Of a stretch of 64,000 nucleotides of DNA, positions 35,000-49,269 are shown piece after piece (position 1 is the stretch's first letter; each line of letters begins with the position of its first letter). The stretch is from contig NC_051444.1 of NCBI RefSeq assembly GCF_001649575.2, positions 19,251,187-19,315,186 of the forward strand, written 5' to 3'. Source of the stretch: Kryptolebias marmoratus. Its lineage: Eukaryota; Chordata; Actinopteri; Cyprinodontiformes; Rivulidae. Under the pieces are notes generated by a model that was not told the DNA's origin, ran no database searches, and saw only the letters and a list, made by a program, of their open reading frames with translations. A program made the translations under genes and the position numbers.

Positions 35000-35635
35000 A
35001 GCAACCCCCCCCCCAAAAAAAAAAACAAAAAAACAATTCATCCCTTTTGTGGCTAGTAAAATGCTATTGTCAAATAAGGGCTCACTTCATTCTGCACAAA
35101 GGAAACTGGAATGTAAAAACTTGAGGGGAAAACACAAAACAAAAAAGTCACCAAGCAGCGAGAGCTGCCATTCCCAAGTTGACAGACTGCCTTAGACTAA
35201 GCACATGATCTTTGTGTAGCTTTAGTTTTGAAATGACATTGCAGTGCATGTGGTCAAGTGTTCTCTCTAGATGGCTGAGATGACAGTGTTTAGAGTAGCA
35301 TGACTGCATTGCAGCCTTTTTTCCCCCACAAAGAATGTAAGTAAAAACATCACACATGCAGCAACTCAAAACAATCTCAGATTTTATGGTAGCTTAGGAA
35401 CAGTTCTAATGATCCAACCAAAAGTATATTTTTGAGCATATTCACCACTAAGCAGAATCTGATTTACTGTAATAGAGGCACACAGGATGCACCTTCTTAA
35501 TGTTGGACAGAAAATGCCTTTTTTCTGGGGCACAATTGTTGCAAATAAATCCCACATACATGCAAGTGTTTACAGTGTATTTACAGAAGGCCTGAAGTGA
35601 TGTGTGTGGTTGTGTGTATGTCTTTGTTTCTTCAG
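35000..35635. other. No feature recognised
   Basis: Starts with C- and A-rich runs next to the SINE, then low-copy DNA without motif. Confidence 0.35.
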
Positions 35636-35820
35636 TACCAGTGTGGTCTCTTACATTATTCTACTCCTATCATGCAGAAATTGCCTGGACAGCCATTTGG
35701 CTTGCGCTTGCCATCCATTTGTAATTCGGATAGAGGGGCCATGACTGCTCGGGCCTCGGGACAGCAGCAAAATCAATTGGCTAGAAATGACATCTGCCAG
35801 AATCTGCCACTGGAGCGCTC
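35636..35820 (+). CDS. Candidate exon or conserved non-coding block
   Basis: A strong acceptor (TCTTTGTTTCTTCAG, ending 35635) precedes 185 bases open in one frame (YQCGLL..., LPGQPFGLRLPSICNSDRGA, ..QQNQLARNDI.., LPLERS), followed by a GTAGGT donor at 35821. Composition is balanced and repeat-free, unlike its surroundings. I recognise no domain, and a TAG follows directly in frame at the donor. Dense, complex text continuing past 35900 (AATTGTGTGCTGATTTATTC) suits a conserved enhancer equally well. Confidence 0.2.
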
Positions 35821-35824
35821 GTAG

Positions 35825-38800
35825 GTACCATAAATGAAATCACAAGCTCTAATTGTGTGCTGATTTATTCACTTGTCTGAGTGCATCACAGTTGTTCCAG
35901 CAAGTAGCCCCAGAGCCTTGTCTGTGTGCTTGGTCATACATAACACATTTATTTATTTACCCCATCCCTTCTGATTCATACCATCACTGGGGGATATACT
36001 GTGCCCTCCCCCACTCCTCAAAACACACACACCCACACACACACTCCTCTAATGCACAACCCCAACCCCCATTACTTTTCTATCCCTCCACATTTGATTA
36101 ATTCAGTTTTCTTCCTCTTTTTTGTGGCCGCCTGTAAAATGAAATGGCTGCGGAGACAACTGTCACTTGGCTCAAGTAAGATAAATATGTAGACGCCTGA
36201 AGCAGTTAGAGCACGCCTGCGTGTTTGACTTGCATTCAGAATCAAGATAGAGATGTTTTTTGTTTTTTCCAGCACACCGTTAGGAAACATTGTTGCAGGA
36301 TTTTTAAGACTATATTTAATTATCATTGTAGGTGCACAGTCATGCAAGTTGATGTATGATATCTTGGCAAACAACCATAGCTAAATTCCATGCTGTGCAG
36401 GGCTTATATATTTATCCTCTCTTCTTAAGACCCTTGATAAAAGACCAGTTTTGGCCCAAAAGTGTGTTATCCTCCATGCCAACAGACTCTTTCAAGACAT
36501 CTGTCTGCTGAAACTTTAACCTAGCTCCAACACAAGCCTAAATAAAACATGAAACAATGCCTGCAAAAGTGTCCGTGAGGCAGTACAACATCAAAAATTA
36601 ATACCACTTCCATGGGCCTCACCAAGAAATTTATCTAATCCCCAGAGTTCATCTTGCTCCTCCTGTCACCAAGGCGACAGTCATGGGAAGTTATAAGCAT
36701 GCCTGTAATGATACTACAGAAAAGATATAGACAAGAAAAAGAACTCTGTTTTTCATTATGTTATGGCAAAGAGAGAAGGTGAAACAGAAAAAACAAGGAT
36801 GAGGACAGAGTCTGAGTCAAAAGAACTCAATGAGAAAAAGAGAGAGACAGACAGAAAAGAAGAACATACAAAAACTGAAAGCAATTTTTGGGGATGAAAA
36901 TTGAGTTGCCAGGAAATGACCTCTTAGAAATTAGGCAGGGAGAAATATTACACATATGGGAAGGAGTCAAATTAGAGAGTTGTGTTTGTGGAGCAAAAAT
37001 CCGCCTTTGATGAAGCCATCCTTAAAATATCAAACATGTCCCTGTGGTTTTAGCTTAAATGGCATTTTCCAATATTTGTCCTACATTGCTGTTAGTGACA
37101 GCCGAATGTGTGAACATGTCAGTGCGGCGGCCAGTGGGGAGATGGTGCTACGGTATCATTTAAGCAGTGAACAGCCCTGCCTTTTCCAGCTCATTAGCCA
37201 TCCCCTTCTTTGTCCCAGGCCATTTGATAGCAGCATTAATCTACGGCTCCACTAGGCTTCCTCTCCCTATTTACCAGTATTTCATGAAGATTACACCACT
37301 CAACCGTATAAATGTACACTTATTTTTTTGCCTCCCCCACTTAGAGTGAGCCCCCTAACTCTGTTGAATACCTTGGATAAACTTCTGTGACAGACTATGG
37401 ATTAAACATTGCATTTCCCCGAAAGCCCTGAGAGATGAGAGGCAGAAGTGAATAAAAGCCGATCAAAGAGCTTTCCGGTTTTTTTCTTGTTGTTCATGTT
37501 TCTCCTGTTTAATGTGTGTTTACCACCAAGGTGGATGGGACTTTGCCAAAAACTTGGTTGTACTTCAGTGAGGAATTTCTTCTTTTGACTGTAGCTGTGT
37601 GCTAAGATGGGACAAACTGTGGGTCTTTAAATTATTGCGTTGACATGTGAAACCAAAACAGATATATCCTCATTTCTAACCACTTGATAAATTAAAAAAA
37701 ACAAATTAATTAAAAAAATGAAACTTACATCACGTTTTAGGATAGGTATGATGTTAAGAAGCTCATTACATTGCGTCAGATCAAATCTCAATATTTATTT
37801 TTTTTTTTCTTGTGAAATTCAAAAAATCCTGAAATAAGTTGACAAAAACATGACAACTCATATTTTCATTGTGGAATTGACTTTCATGGTCTTGATTCAG
37901 GCAGAATCTGTTATTTGTCTTCAAGCAAGTACAAAAGGTTAAATTTACAAAAATCTTAAAAGGTAAGGATTGTCAAGGGAAATAATTAAAAGAAAAGATA
38001 GTATGAAAATAACACTTCAGGCAAGAAATAGGCTAGCTGTTAATATTACACTCACATGCATAAAGGTAAATAAAGTGTTTTCGGACCAAACAAGTCAAAG
38101 GAATCCTTGAAGGTTCTAAAAATTGTTAGTTCCTTGATGAATGAATGTTGGAACTCTGTTTCTTTTACTGGTTTTGTTTGTATAAACAGTTGGCAGACAG
38201 GTAAAGTGGTCACATCACTCGTGCATGTGACATTTTCTTTTCTTTGTTTGGTTGAGAAATCAGCAACAACATGCATGCAAAAGTGTAGAAATTTAATATT
38301 AGCTAAAATACATTTTTTTCATGCTGATATGTTGTTTATGAGAATTATCTGTTTTATAAACCTAAACATATTTTTTTAAAACTGGCACTTGTCCAGCATT
38401 AACCTAGCCTGGACAAAGACTTTTGCCACATTCTCCATACCTCGTGCTCTGTGACTGATGTCATGGTTGATAAGGTACTAACTGTTGAACTATCTGACTG
38501 AAAATCACTCCAAAGATGACTGGACTATCCCTATAATAACAGTTCCAGTACAAGACTTTCTGGCTGGAAAACTTCTATCCATTTATTTTCTTTTACTGAC
38601 TTGTTTCTGAGCTAATTTAAAGTTAATACTTAACACTTACATGTTCACAAAATATTGTGGAAGTCATGAGGTACGATACCTATTGTAAATCTCCTCAGAT
38701 TTATTTAGTTTACTTTGAATAAAGCTATCCACTACGTATTTGCTGTGATGTACCATTATTTCAGCATTTATGGCATAAAGTACAATTAATTGCAATGTTT

Positions 38801-41800
38801 TTGCCTTTTAGCACTCACGCTTTTTGTCATTTTAGTTTTATGCTTAACAAAGCCATACACATTCTTTTCAACCAAGATGTAGTCATCCTTGATACACAGC
38901 AAAAACATATGCACATAGTTAATTATATAGCTATTATTCTCTGCCAGTGTGAGACTGTTGCACCACACTATAAATTGAGTTCTGACTGAGATTTAGGCTC
39001 GAACTGTGAGTCACTGGCAATCTGCCCCTCACACCAAACCTCCATTGCCTTTCCCTAAACCCTATTGAACACTTGGTGCAGTCTAAAGAGGCCTTGTGCT
39101 TAAGGGTGAAGACAGAGGAAGGATATGCAGAGGCCAGTTACACAGGTAGCAAGGCACAGGCTAGAGTCTGATTTGGGCAGCAGGGTACACCGTTTTGCAA
39201 AGGCAATCAGACAGGGGCAGAGAGGCAAGATGTTCAGGCACCTGGGAGGGTGCATCCTTCACAGGAGCCTCCAGGAAAAGCAACAAATGAGAAGGTGTTC
39301 CAGATGTTCATGATTATAACTGATTTAGATATAAAAAAAAAAAAAAACACCTGCAACAATACAACAATACACATCCTGGCTGTTCTTAACATGATAAAAA
39401 TTCTAACTATGATTAATGGTCATATTTTGTAAATCTGGATGTTTGTTGTGCTCCCTGGTGAGATATTTAGTAGACTGTGTAATTTATAGGCAATAATATG
39501 AGCAATTTCACTTGTGTCTGTGTTAGCAGATGATTAAAAAAGCAAGTATATACATCTGGTCTTAAAAATAAATTCTACAATCCTGGCTATTTGGCATAAA
39601 ATACAATTCTATACTATTCAACTAGATCAGTACAAGACAGTGACAGCTATTCTCTATTCTTCTCTTGACTTTTAGGTAATTTTTACACGGAAATTATCAG
39701 ATACTGTAGCATCAGTTTCCAAAATATTCTCTATTGTGGCCACAAGTATTATATGTTCCTTCACTTGGAGGACTGAGAGATCTCATATTTTCCTAAACTA
39801 CCACAAATTCCCATTAGCACTATAGCTATAAAGTTAGTTGAGGTAACGTGAATCCCTATGTTCATGTTTTGAACTTCTCAAAAGATTTGCTGGGTGTCAA
39901 GAATATCTAAGTTTTGAGGAAACCAGAGTAAACAGTTTGTATCTGCAGCTCCATCATCATCTGAAGCCTTTGAAGAAAGACAGCTTTGCAAGGATGTGTG
40001 GGCAGCAGAGAATGGACAAATAAGACATATCACAGAGGTAAATGGTCCAATGCTCGTTTAACGAGTTATATCAGAGAGCCATCAAAGGACTATTGGTTCA
40101 GCTAACATCCTCTGCACTCATGCTTACCAACGTGTCACTGTCAATTGTGAGGCTAACTATCTCCCTGCAAGCCCTCACCCCACCCATTCTGCTTTCCGCT
40201 TAGCAACAGATGCTGCACTGAAACAACAATTACATGTTCTAGAATTCTCATCTAATGTGAACAGTGGATGTCTTTTCAGTGCCATCTACCCACATGCACT
40301 TTCCAAATCTTGTTTAGGCACAAACAAATTAGCACATGTCTCTCCATGTCATTAATTTCCCCAGTTCAAGACAGGAAGATGTGACCTCACGAGTTCCATC
40401 TTTCAGTAGTCAAAGTTACAGCAGAAAACAATAAATCTTCACAATTTTCATAAGAGCTCATGGCTTCAAAACTAGGTTGCAGCAACTCTGAGCATTGGAT
40501 AACGTTCTTTTTTTCATAAATCCAAGATACCTCCTCAGGGTATTGTAATGACTGAAAACACGCTAGGTATTTTGACAAATTGGTCTAAAAAAGGTTTCTC
40601 TCAGCATGTACTCAGAAAAACAATTTAGCAATTACAGTGGCAAAACCAACATATGAATAATCTGCACCCAAAACACCTCCTCCCACGTTCTGAATAGCAC
40701 AAAGACATAATAATTACAAATCACTGGGCAGAGCCTGAAGTAGACATGCCAATTCTTCATGCCAAAAATAGAGAGAATATAACTTTAACATCACCCCTCC
40801 CCCTCTTTGTTTTTATCAGTTCTCTTTTTTTTTTGTGCTGGTTTTGTTTTGGTATAGGAAGTTGCTGTCAATAAGCATGGCCATGATAGTGTGGAAGTGC
40901 TGCCAGTTCCAATAAAATTGTAGAGAGATCACAGAAATGAAAGGTGACCTTGGCATAATTGAGATTCATCACAGAGAAAGCCAGGCAGCTGAAGTGATAG
41001 GGAGCAGAGTGAATGGGAAAAAAATAAAGACACAAACACAACATAAATAAAACTTTAATTGATCAGGAAAACAACAAAAGGAGGTTGGCATTAGGATGTG
41101 AATTTCAGTTGAAAACCTATATTTTTTTTCAGGCCTATAGGAGTCTTATCCTCCCTGCTTGTGTGCTCTTTCTGCAAGCAGTACATATGAGATGGTACAC
41201 AGCATAAGCAGCTCTCATCAAACAGACCCGCTCTCTGAATGAGATAACACACCGACTCTATGTTGTGAAGCACATGTTTTAACCACAGAGAGAGACAATG
41301 TCAGTACTCCATCATGTTTTAACTTGTGCAAAGCACATGGCATGGCTCAGCGTTAAAGGCACTCTGGAGAGATGCAAACACAGTGAGGGATGAATAGAGG
41401 TTAGAGGAGGGTGTTGGCACACATGGGGATGGATTATAGCATCGTTTCAGACCTGCACAATGTGCAACTTTAGGTCTGGGCTGAAACCTTCACGTACCAG
41501 CCACACAAAGCTCATGCACAGGAGGGAGGGATCCCCTAGACATCTAAGGTTTTCTATGCTCTACAACAATGGCCCACATTCTGGGTCCAGAACCCACCTG
41601 GCCTTGTCTGATAAATGGTTTTGAAAGAGGACACACATGGCATTTCATCTAGTATGCAGTTCATGTGTCCAAACATGTTGCTGTCTTTGCAAAATTTTGA
41701 TTTTTTTTTCTTCTGTGGGAGCATTGTTTTTAACTTTTTCACATCAGTTAGTCCATATCAAACCATAGCTTAGACTATTTACTTGCTGTTTCAATAAAAA

Positions 41801-43030
41801 AAAGTTAAAATGTTTCTAAAACTATCAAAATCAAATAGAAGAGAAAAGTAAATAATGTATTCGCTTGATTTCGTTTAGTTTTCAAAAGTACATTTTTTTT
41901 ACTTCTAAATATAAACTAGAATGTTTGCTTTCTTTATATTTTTATCTGAACCTGTTATCCTACAAAAAAAAAACAACTTCTGCTAATGCTGCATAAACAA
42001 AAAGTAGTTCCTCTTCATTTTCTGTAATTAACTGGCTTTGTAATCTTTTAAGGATTAAAAGGCCAACTAATGTCCAAAAAATATGAAAGGGATTTGGTCA
42101 AATCAGAAAGGATTAATAACTTCTTACACTTTGCAAGGTTACAGTAATTACTTTCATCCACTTGGACAAAAAAGAGAATAAAATAATTGGCACACACTTA
42201 ATTAAAGGTTACAGCTTTGACATAATTGTGAAAGACAAGACAATTAAAAATCCCTTTATTTAACCAAGATACACAAAGAGTAATTTGTGCTCTGCTCTCT
42301 AGAGGGCTAGCAAGTGTAGGCTGTGTGAGGGATGGATAGTATTTGGTAAACACTGAGTGGATAGCGAGAAAGATGGACTGCTACATTATTATAACCCATC
42401 CAAACAAGGTCATTGCTAGGGTTCATACTTTAGAGTTGGCCCAGGACAGAGCTCAGCTACCTCTGTAACAGATTATGGCAAGCCCCAAAAGAATTGAGAA
42501 TGTGAAAACCTCCCATTAATGTCAAGGTTATATCGGTGAGATGTCTGCAAAAGTCAAAGGGTGTATTCTCAGGAGCCTTGTTGTGATTTGTTACTCTGAC
42601 TTTTTAGACAGCAGTACAGCACAAACATGGAGAATTTTGTCGAGATAAAACACAGGGGTGGCTCAGATACCCAGAGCTAAAACATACATCTGGTTTGAAA
42701 TATTGTTGCACCTCCAAATCACTAGGTTTCTTTTGACATAACTTATGTTATGGCATCGTCTTTGCAATACTTCTTCAAAGATGGCAATATGGAACAAAGT
42801 CAAATCCTAAAACCTCTTGCAGCTGCTAGTATTGGACAAAGATTGACCTACACTTTGTCTTGGTAAATGTAAAGTTTGGATCTCTGACAGAGGGAATCTA
42901 CTTTGATCTGTGGATTTAGTAGGAAACAAGTTGCTACAAAAGTAAAGACTTTCACAGACAAAACATTGAGGTAGGTTTCATTTTCACACACATAAGACAA
43001 GATGGAGTGTACTTAATGAGATTATGGTGT
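35825..43030. other. Long low-copy interval with conserved-looking blocks
   Basis: Over 7 kb with almost no transposon traces. Blocks near 36110-36240 (GTGGCCGCCTGTAAAATG, CAACTGTCACTTGGC), 36380-36720, 37090-37460 and 40680-40990 are compact and repeat-free, like developmental non-coding DNA. No exon is convincing. LNPIEHL-like text at about 39060 is discussed under rejected items. Confidence 0.35.
37090..37460. promoter_or_regulatory. Conserved-non-coding-like block
   Basis: Repeat-free, balanced text such as TTTAAGCAGTGAACAGCCCTG, CCATTTGATAGCAGCATTAATC and AAAGCCGATCAAAGAGCTTTC (a TCF/LEF-like ATCAAAG). The overlapping plus frames have no motif. Conservation not tested. Confidence 0.25.
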
Positions 43031-43035
43031 TTATT

Positions 43036-43255
43036 ACCTCCACCAAGGAGGTTCTGTTTTTGTCAGTGTCTGTTCGTTTGTGTGTTTGTCTGTCCCTCTG
43101 TTCACAGGACTACTTGAAAACTAATGAACAGGTTTTGCTAAAAGTTTTAGGAAATGTTCCCACAAAAAACAGTTGATTCAATTTTGTTGTTAGTGGTGAC
43201 TGTATCACAATCCAGATCGACTAATCTTTAATGATGCCATGGCGTTGGTGGAGGT
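43036..43255. mobile_element. Short inverted-repeat element (MITE-like), 220 bp
   Basis: ACCTCCACCAA (43036-43046) and TTGGTGGAGGT (43245-43255) are perfect 11-base inverted ends. The interior has TCTGTTCACAGGACTACTTGAAAACT, GGTTTTGCTAAAAGTTTTAGGAAATG and ATCACAATCCAGATC, matching from recall a very common percomorph repeat whose class is unsettled. Internal wording partly echoes repeat B. Confidence 0.65.
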
Positions 43256-43309
43256 TTGTGATCTCGGAGTACTTCCAGTTAACGTTGTAATGCTATTGGA
43301 TTTATTTTT

Positions 43310-43915
<606 letters not shown>

Positions 43916-43919
43916 AAAT

Positions 43920-44385
43920 GTCTATTCCTGGGGACCACAATAAAAGTCACAGCAATGTATTTTGAGGGATTGGCAATTTATATCCAGAATCAGTGTGTGA
44001 CACCAGGGATCAGGACGACTAGGGCCCTGCTCTTGCTTGCCACTGACTTGCACTCTGTCTGACCTTGACTCTTCTCCCTGCAGGCGGTGGTCCCACAGGG
44101 AGGTGGCTTCCTGAAGTTCTTTCAGGCTTCGGTCGACTAAGTCCCAGAAGCCAAGGCTCAACCAGCAGGCACTCGCCGACGAGCTCTTCCCCCCCGGGCC
44201 TGGCTCTAGGAGGGTGCCTCGATTTCACTAATGCAGGCACAGTATTCTGTTTTACTCGGTCTTTCTTTATCATAAAGGTTTTCAAATCACTCTTAGTCTT
44301 ACCCCTCACCTGAGGCCAATTTGCCACGGGAGACCCTGCCAGGGCAAATGCCATAGACAGCATAGGCCTGAGGATAATGGTGGTA
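43920..44385 (-). mobile_element. LINE 5' region, upstream of endonuclease
   Basis: On the minus strand: GGCATTTGCCCTGGCAGGGTC, GGGGGGAAGAGCTCGTCGGCGAGTGCCTG, GCCTGAAAGAACTTCAGG, CCTGTGGGACCACCGCCTGCAGGGAG, then GGGCCCTAGTCGTCCTGATCC and a degraded start of the endonuclease frame near 43980. From recall this is the 5' region of the LINE family whose 3' part is seen at 57960-58495 and 27868-27990. GC-rich text inside AT-rich flanks supports insertion. The apparent 114-codon frame (44019-44363) belongs to this region and is not a host gene. Confidence 0.6.
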
Positions 44386-44389
44386 CATT

Positions 44390-47345
44390 GATGCCTGCAT
44401 CATATTGTGGTCTTATTTGTCATTCATTCACTTTTGAGTGATTCAAATTCTTTGCCAGCACCACTGTTATACTGTAGATATAGTGTGAACTCTAACATTT
44501 ACTTGAATAAAACATGTATAATCATCCTTCCATATTAATTCCATAGTTACTGCTAGTGGTGTGTGTGGGTGGGTGGGGGAGGGTATATATATATAATATA
44601 TGTGTGTGTTCCATTGTTAGAGGTAGACAACAATAAACCTATTACACACATGAATATGATCATTATGAACTATTGTTGGCAAATAACTCAATTATACCAA
44701 CCTGCAAAAGTCCAAATAGCAATACAGCTGGAGTAATTTATGAAGAGAAAATGTCCCAGTTGGCTACATGGTGAATCCCTTCCCGAAACATAAGTAATAG
44801 TTGGCAGATTTCTGTTACCATGAACATTAGCATTTCTATAGATGATGTTGAATGAAGATGAATGAGGTGATCCTCTCCTTATCTAAGAACACAGTTTCTA
44901 ACTTTATTAGTGCCAGGTAATAAAACTGCAAAATCTCTACACATAAAATCATACAAAATGTATGAAAATAAGAGGAAAAATCATCACATTTCTCTCCAAC
45001 TAATACAACATATAATAATTATAATGTCAGGTAAACTCAAGGCTATAGTGACATTTATTATATGTTAAAAAATGATGATCATCTGGTTTTCAGCTGGACA
45101 GTGAGCTAAAATGGACCTTATTTCTTTTTGCAAGAAGCAGATTGATGGATCACTGCAACTGACCTTCACTGTCACATAACCTAGTCCCATCTTAAATAAC
45201 TTGTTAGGAGTTTGAGTTGAGAATAACATAAGAGAAGTAAACAAGTGTTTATCCTAACTGGGAACTCCTAGTTTACTGGAGAAGCTCCATGCAGTGACCT
45301 CATGAAGCTCTTTAATAAAAACGTAATTGGAGTAAAGACACTTTCATTAAAAATAGATTTCACCAACTTTGTATTGGTGCTGGCGGCTTACAGTGCAATA
45401 ATTATAATATTACCTAGACAGATATAAACACAAACAGCCTTGAACTCCAACAACAACCTTATTCTGTCAGAACCTCTTTAGAATTTACAAGACTCAATAA
45501 GTCTGTCTTGCTCCTGAAGTGCATGAAAGTGACATGACTTCATGTCTGTGGTATCTAGGTCAGACTTAATCAAATGTCAGATTTTCAACCCAAATGACTG
45601 ATTCAGAGAGCAGTCATCACTCAAGTCTGCCTCCTTGTGAGCTGTTTCTTTCTCTTTTTCCCCCTCCTCAGTCTTATGGACAGTACCTTGAATCTATCCT
45701 CAGGTAAGGTAATAGTCCTCAGGTAGCTCTTAATTACATCTCATTTGGTATTCATGGTCCCAAGTATTCATTAACCACTTTGGTCAATGCTAACTGATAA
45801 AAGATGAGGTTTTGCCTCAACTGCATGACATTTTTCAATTGGAAATACCTTCCTGATGAAGTAAAGTACTGAATAAAATGAAGGATTTGGAGAAACGCAA
45901 GAATGAAAGGTTTCTGTCGATGAATGGATGTGTAGCTCACTTGACAGCTTTTTAGAAAAGGCCTTAATGAGTTACAATTAAGTTTTACTTTACTCAATGA
46001 ATGGAATGCATTTATTTCTAAAATTTAAAAATTGAGGCCTTGCAGATGCATTTTGATGTTTTTTTTTTTTCTTCTTCTTACTCTTTTGGGGTCATTAAAC
46101 AATGACTCTGAGCATGACTGCATAAAGAAGAGTTGAGTCCTCCATAGACTAAACCAGATCTAAAAATCTTTGCTTTTGCTTTCATCAAATTCTTAATGTT
46201 TAATTTGTTTATACTGTTGAAACATCAGTTTGTTTGTTTTTTTATAATTGGCTCAGTGTTTGGTCATCTGTTCATCCCAGATTTTCTTTGTACACAGAAT
46301 GCTTCTTTCTCCATTCACACTAGACTCACATTTAATTTGGCAAATTATACTATCTCAATGGGCCCATATTTGTATGAGATGATTATCTGTCGAACGTTAA
46401 AGAGAATTGGATTTTAACAAATATTAAGATTTTTTTTGTTCAAAATGTTTTAACGAGTAACTAGTTCCAAAGGAGTTATAATGTGAAACTGTTTTGTGAA
46501 TATTCATGTAATTGTACAGTACATCAAACGAGTGGCAAGCTGTATTAATTTGTTTTACAGTGAAAAAAAATATAAAAGTGTGAAATCCAGTGTTTCACAG
46601 ATGTACCAGAGAGCCTTTGTTCAGATGGATTTGCCTTAAAGGAATGAGCAATCTAATCAAAGCTTTTCACCCCTGTAGAATACTGGTAATGAGTTGCAAC
46701 ATTCTCAACACTTTCATTTTGTCTTCTGGGTACATAATCTAACAATTCTTGATGTCTAATTAGCATCAAAAAGCTGTAAAATGCTCTAAAGACGGCCAGC
46801 ATCAGTGTGTAATAAGGCAGAAAACACAGCCACACACCAACATAACACAATCACCACCAGCAATATCAAATGGTGAAAATGTTTTGTGATTTACATTTGG
46901 TGGATGAAAATTATCCGTGATTGCAAGGACACAGCAGATGTTTAACAGGTCAACAATGACAGCAGGTCTCTAGCACCAAATGTTGTTGTTGTAGCAGCAT
47001 TTTGCTCCTCTGATTGAACTGTTTGACGCCCGCTGTCACTCTTCTGCTACCCACATGCCAGTCCAGGGAAGTACACAACAGATGGAAATGGGCATGAAAA
47101 TAATTATGCCAAAACAAATGTTTTCCTTTTCTTTTTTGTAGACTCTTTTCCACTTTGTATTCCAGTAAATGTAGCAGTGTCTATTGTCAGTCTGGCAGCT
47201 AGAAAAGCTTGGAATACTACTCTGTTGGAATCAAACCCACAAAGTGCAGTTTACTGCTGAGACACATTAACTGTGCCACTTGGGACAAGAGGTCTTTTTT
47301 TTTTCCATTTAACTATTAAGCCTTACCAAGAAAATAGAGGCTTTT
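44390..47345. other. Low-copy DNA, no gene recognised
   Basis: AT-rich with a short TA/TG run near 44585-44610. Minus frames at 46653-46850 and 46950-47153 show no motif. Nothing else stands out. Confidence 0.4.
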
Positions 47346-47350
47346 GGTAG

Positions 47351-47570
47351 TGTAGCGAGTTGGTGTTTTAGTTCCTATGTGGTTGTGTGTATTTGTTATA
47401 AGTTTGCACTGTGTTCCTTGTTGTGTTATGTAGAATGTTGTGGGTTTCCTGTTTGACGCTGCTGACTCCCGCCAGGTAACAGCTTTACCGTGAGGGCAGT
47501 AGAGCGCCAGGTCCGGGACACGGGAAGGACGGAAGAAGAGGGGCAGTGTGTTATTGTTTTTTGCCGCGAG
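47351..47570 (+). mobile_element. LTR-like repeat, copy 1, cut by assembly gap
   Basis: TGTAGCGAGTTGG... is identical to 52127-52346 over 220 bases apart from one substitution (CCGTGAGGG here, CCGTGGGGG there), with no indels. It runs straight into the gap at 47571. Near identity means recent insertion, recent duplication, or gene-conversion. Confidence 0.7.
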
Positions 47571-47779
47571 NNNNNNNNNNNNNNNNNNNNNNNNNNNNNN
47601 NNNNNNNNNNNNNNNNNNNNNNNNNNNNNNNNNNNNNNNNNNNNNNNNNNNNNNNNNNNNNNNNNNNNNNNNNNNNNNNNNNNNNNNNNNNNNNNNNNNN
47701 NNNNNNNNNNNNNNNNNNNNNNNNNNNNNNNNNNNNNNNNNNNNNNNNNNNNNNNNNNNNNNNNNNNNNNNNNNNNNNN
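47571..47779. other. Assembly gap, 209 N
   Basis: Undetermined bases. The missing part of the LTR-like copy would need about 111 of them. Open frames drawn across it are artefacts. Confidence 0.99.
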
Positions 47780-48384
47780 ATTGGGACACTCAAACCCCTC
47801 CACCACGATAAGGTGGCAGCCCAGGGAGAGACAAGCAATTTCAGAAATCAGTCATTTGATTAAGAAGCAGAAACAACAAAACCACAAATATTTATAAAAT
47901 TATTTAGGAAGTCAATGATGGGATATTATTTTTAACATAAAATAGGTGAGATAAGAATATGATGAATATCACCTACATTCTACATATTTGAAATGCAGTT
48001 TTTCCACTAAGAAAAATTTCTTCCTGGCTAATAGAATACAATAGATTACTCCTTTACTTGTTCCTTAGTGGGGAAAATTGAAGAGTATCAACTGCAAAGT
48101 GATTGGCAAATTGAAGCATTTAGGAAACAAAACTTTTCACACATTAAAGCAATAAGAATTAAAGTGAAAAAAAGAAAAACTATATAGCTGTGACAAAATA
48201 CTGAGTGAAAATCTATACAGTTAATAAACAGTAAATGTAGGTAATAAAATGATAGTGGAACTGCACAATTGTGCTTTTATTTGTGCAAAAACTAGATACA
48301 TACAAGAATATGGAGATCTGCGCGAAGAACAGCAGAAATGTAAACGGTTTATTTGGCTTGTTGCAAGGAGTATTGGTTGTACAG
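47780..48384. other. Low-copy DNA with a short hairpin
   Basis: Right of the gap CCTCCACCACGATAAGGTGG can form a short stem (CCACC/GGTGG); similar text occurs, from recall, in fish retroelements. The rest is AT-rich with no feature. Confidence 0.35.
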
Positions 48385-48760
48385 TTAAACAGGTGCTGGA
48401 AAGAAATATCTACAAAATTGCTCCTTTGTGCATTTGTGATGCAGCAGCCAGTCACTAAAGGAGCTTTCCATTGCTGTTACAGTGTCATATTTGGGGTGAG
48501 AGATATTGTCCAAGAGTGATGTCAATTTGGCTACAGTTTTCCTGTCTCCTACCTTGTAATGGATCAAGGGGGCATCCCAGGACAGTGCTGACCTTCCTAA
48601 TGAGCTCTTCGCTATTGATAAGCTGCTGCCCCAGCAGACCACACCATAGAATATTGCTGATGCCACAACTGTGTCACAAAAGGTCTTCAGAAGTGCCCCT
48701 GCACTCCATAAGACCTGAGCCACCTGGACCTGCAGCCTTTTGCACCTCAATCTTACAGAG
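48385..48760 (-). mobile_element. LINE reverse transcriptase C-terminal fragment
   Basis: The minus frame has LLKTFCDTVVASAIFYGVVCWGSS, VGDRKTVAKLTSLLDNISHP, SSFSDWLLHHKCTKEQF and CRYFFPAPV. These are the C-terminal blocks of a fish non-LTR retrotransposon (consensus-like SIFYGVVCWGSS, MAKLSSLLDN-SHP, ERLLHPKC-KERYRRSFLP-AV). The frame is unbroken for 121 codons but both the catalytic core and the 3' tail are missing, so it is a fragment. The LINE clade is uncertain. Confidence 0.75.
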
Positions 48761-49269
48761 CTCGTTTCTCACCTTCAGTGTTGAGAGGGATAGAGTAATG
48801 CTGTGATCACAATTGCTGTTTAGACAAGACTGCAAAAGACTTTGAATCTGCTGTAGTTTCCATGCCAGGTCACTAGCTGGTGCTGTGATTTTTCTATTTC
48901 AACAACACACACATGAGCACAGACATTTTAGTCTTGAACATGAAAATAGTTGCATCCAAAATGTACAAGTACATTTGTTTGGACAAATTTTGACAAATTT
49001 TGTTTTGACAGTGTTTCTAGAATGTCAGAACTGTGTCTCCACTGACCTAAGAAATGGTGTAGCACATATATGTTCAGTGTCAGAAGCTCTGATAAACTCA
49101 AAAGAGTGAGCAGTACAAACAGCACTTTGCCTCTCACCATTTAACATGAGTGCATTGTTCATTGCGCAAGTGCAGAAAAACATTGACTGTAGCCATTCAT
49201 AGTGCTCATGCAAGATTTCACACCAATGCCGTTTCCAAAAGATTTCCACTCTGAGACATGGAAGGCAAA

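Noticed and set aside
39035..39110. Tc1 transposase end, from LNPIEHL-like translation near 39055-39078
   Set aside because: Only seven or eight residues match, with no PAQSPD or D-block upstream and no inverted end nearby.
44019..44363. 114-codon minus frame and its plus-strand counterpart as a host gene
   Set aside because: The DNA matches the 5' region of a fish LINE, and the frame stops before the endonuclease domain.
47316..47897. Frames of 87-157 codons across the N gap
   Set aside because: More than half of each is undetermined bases; the remainder is the LTR-like repeat.
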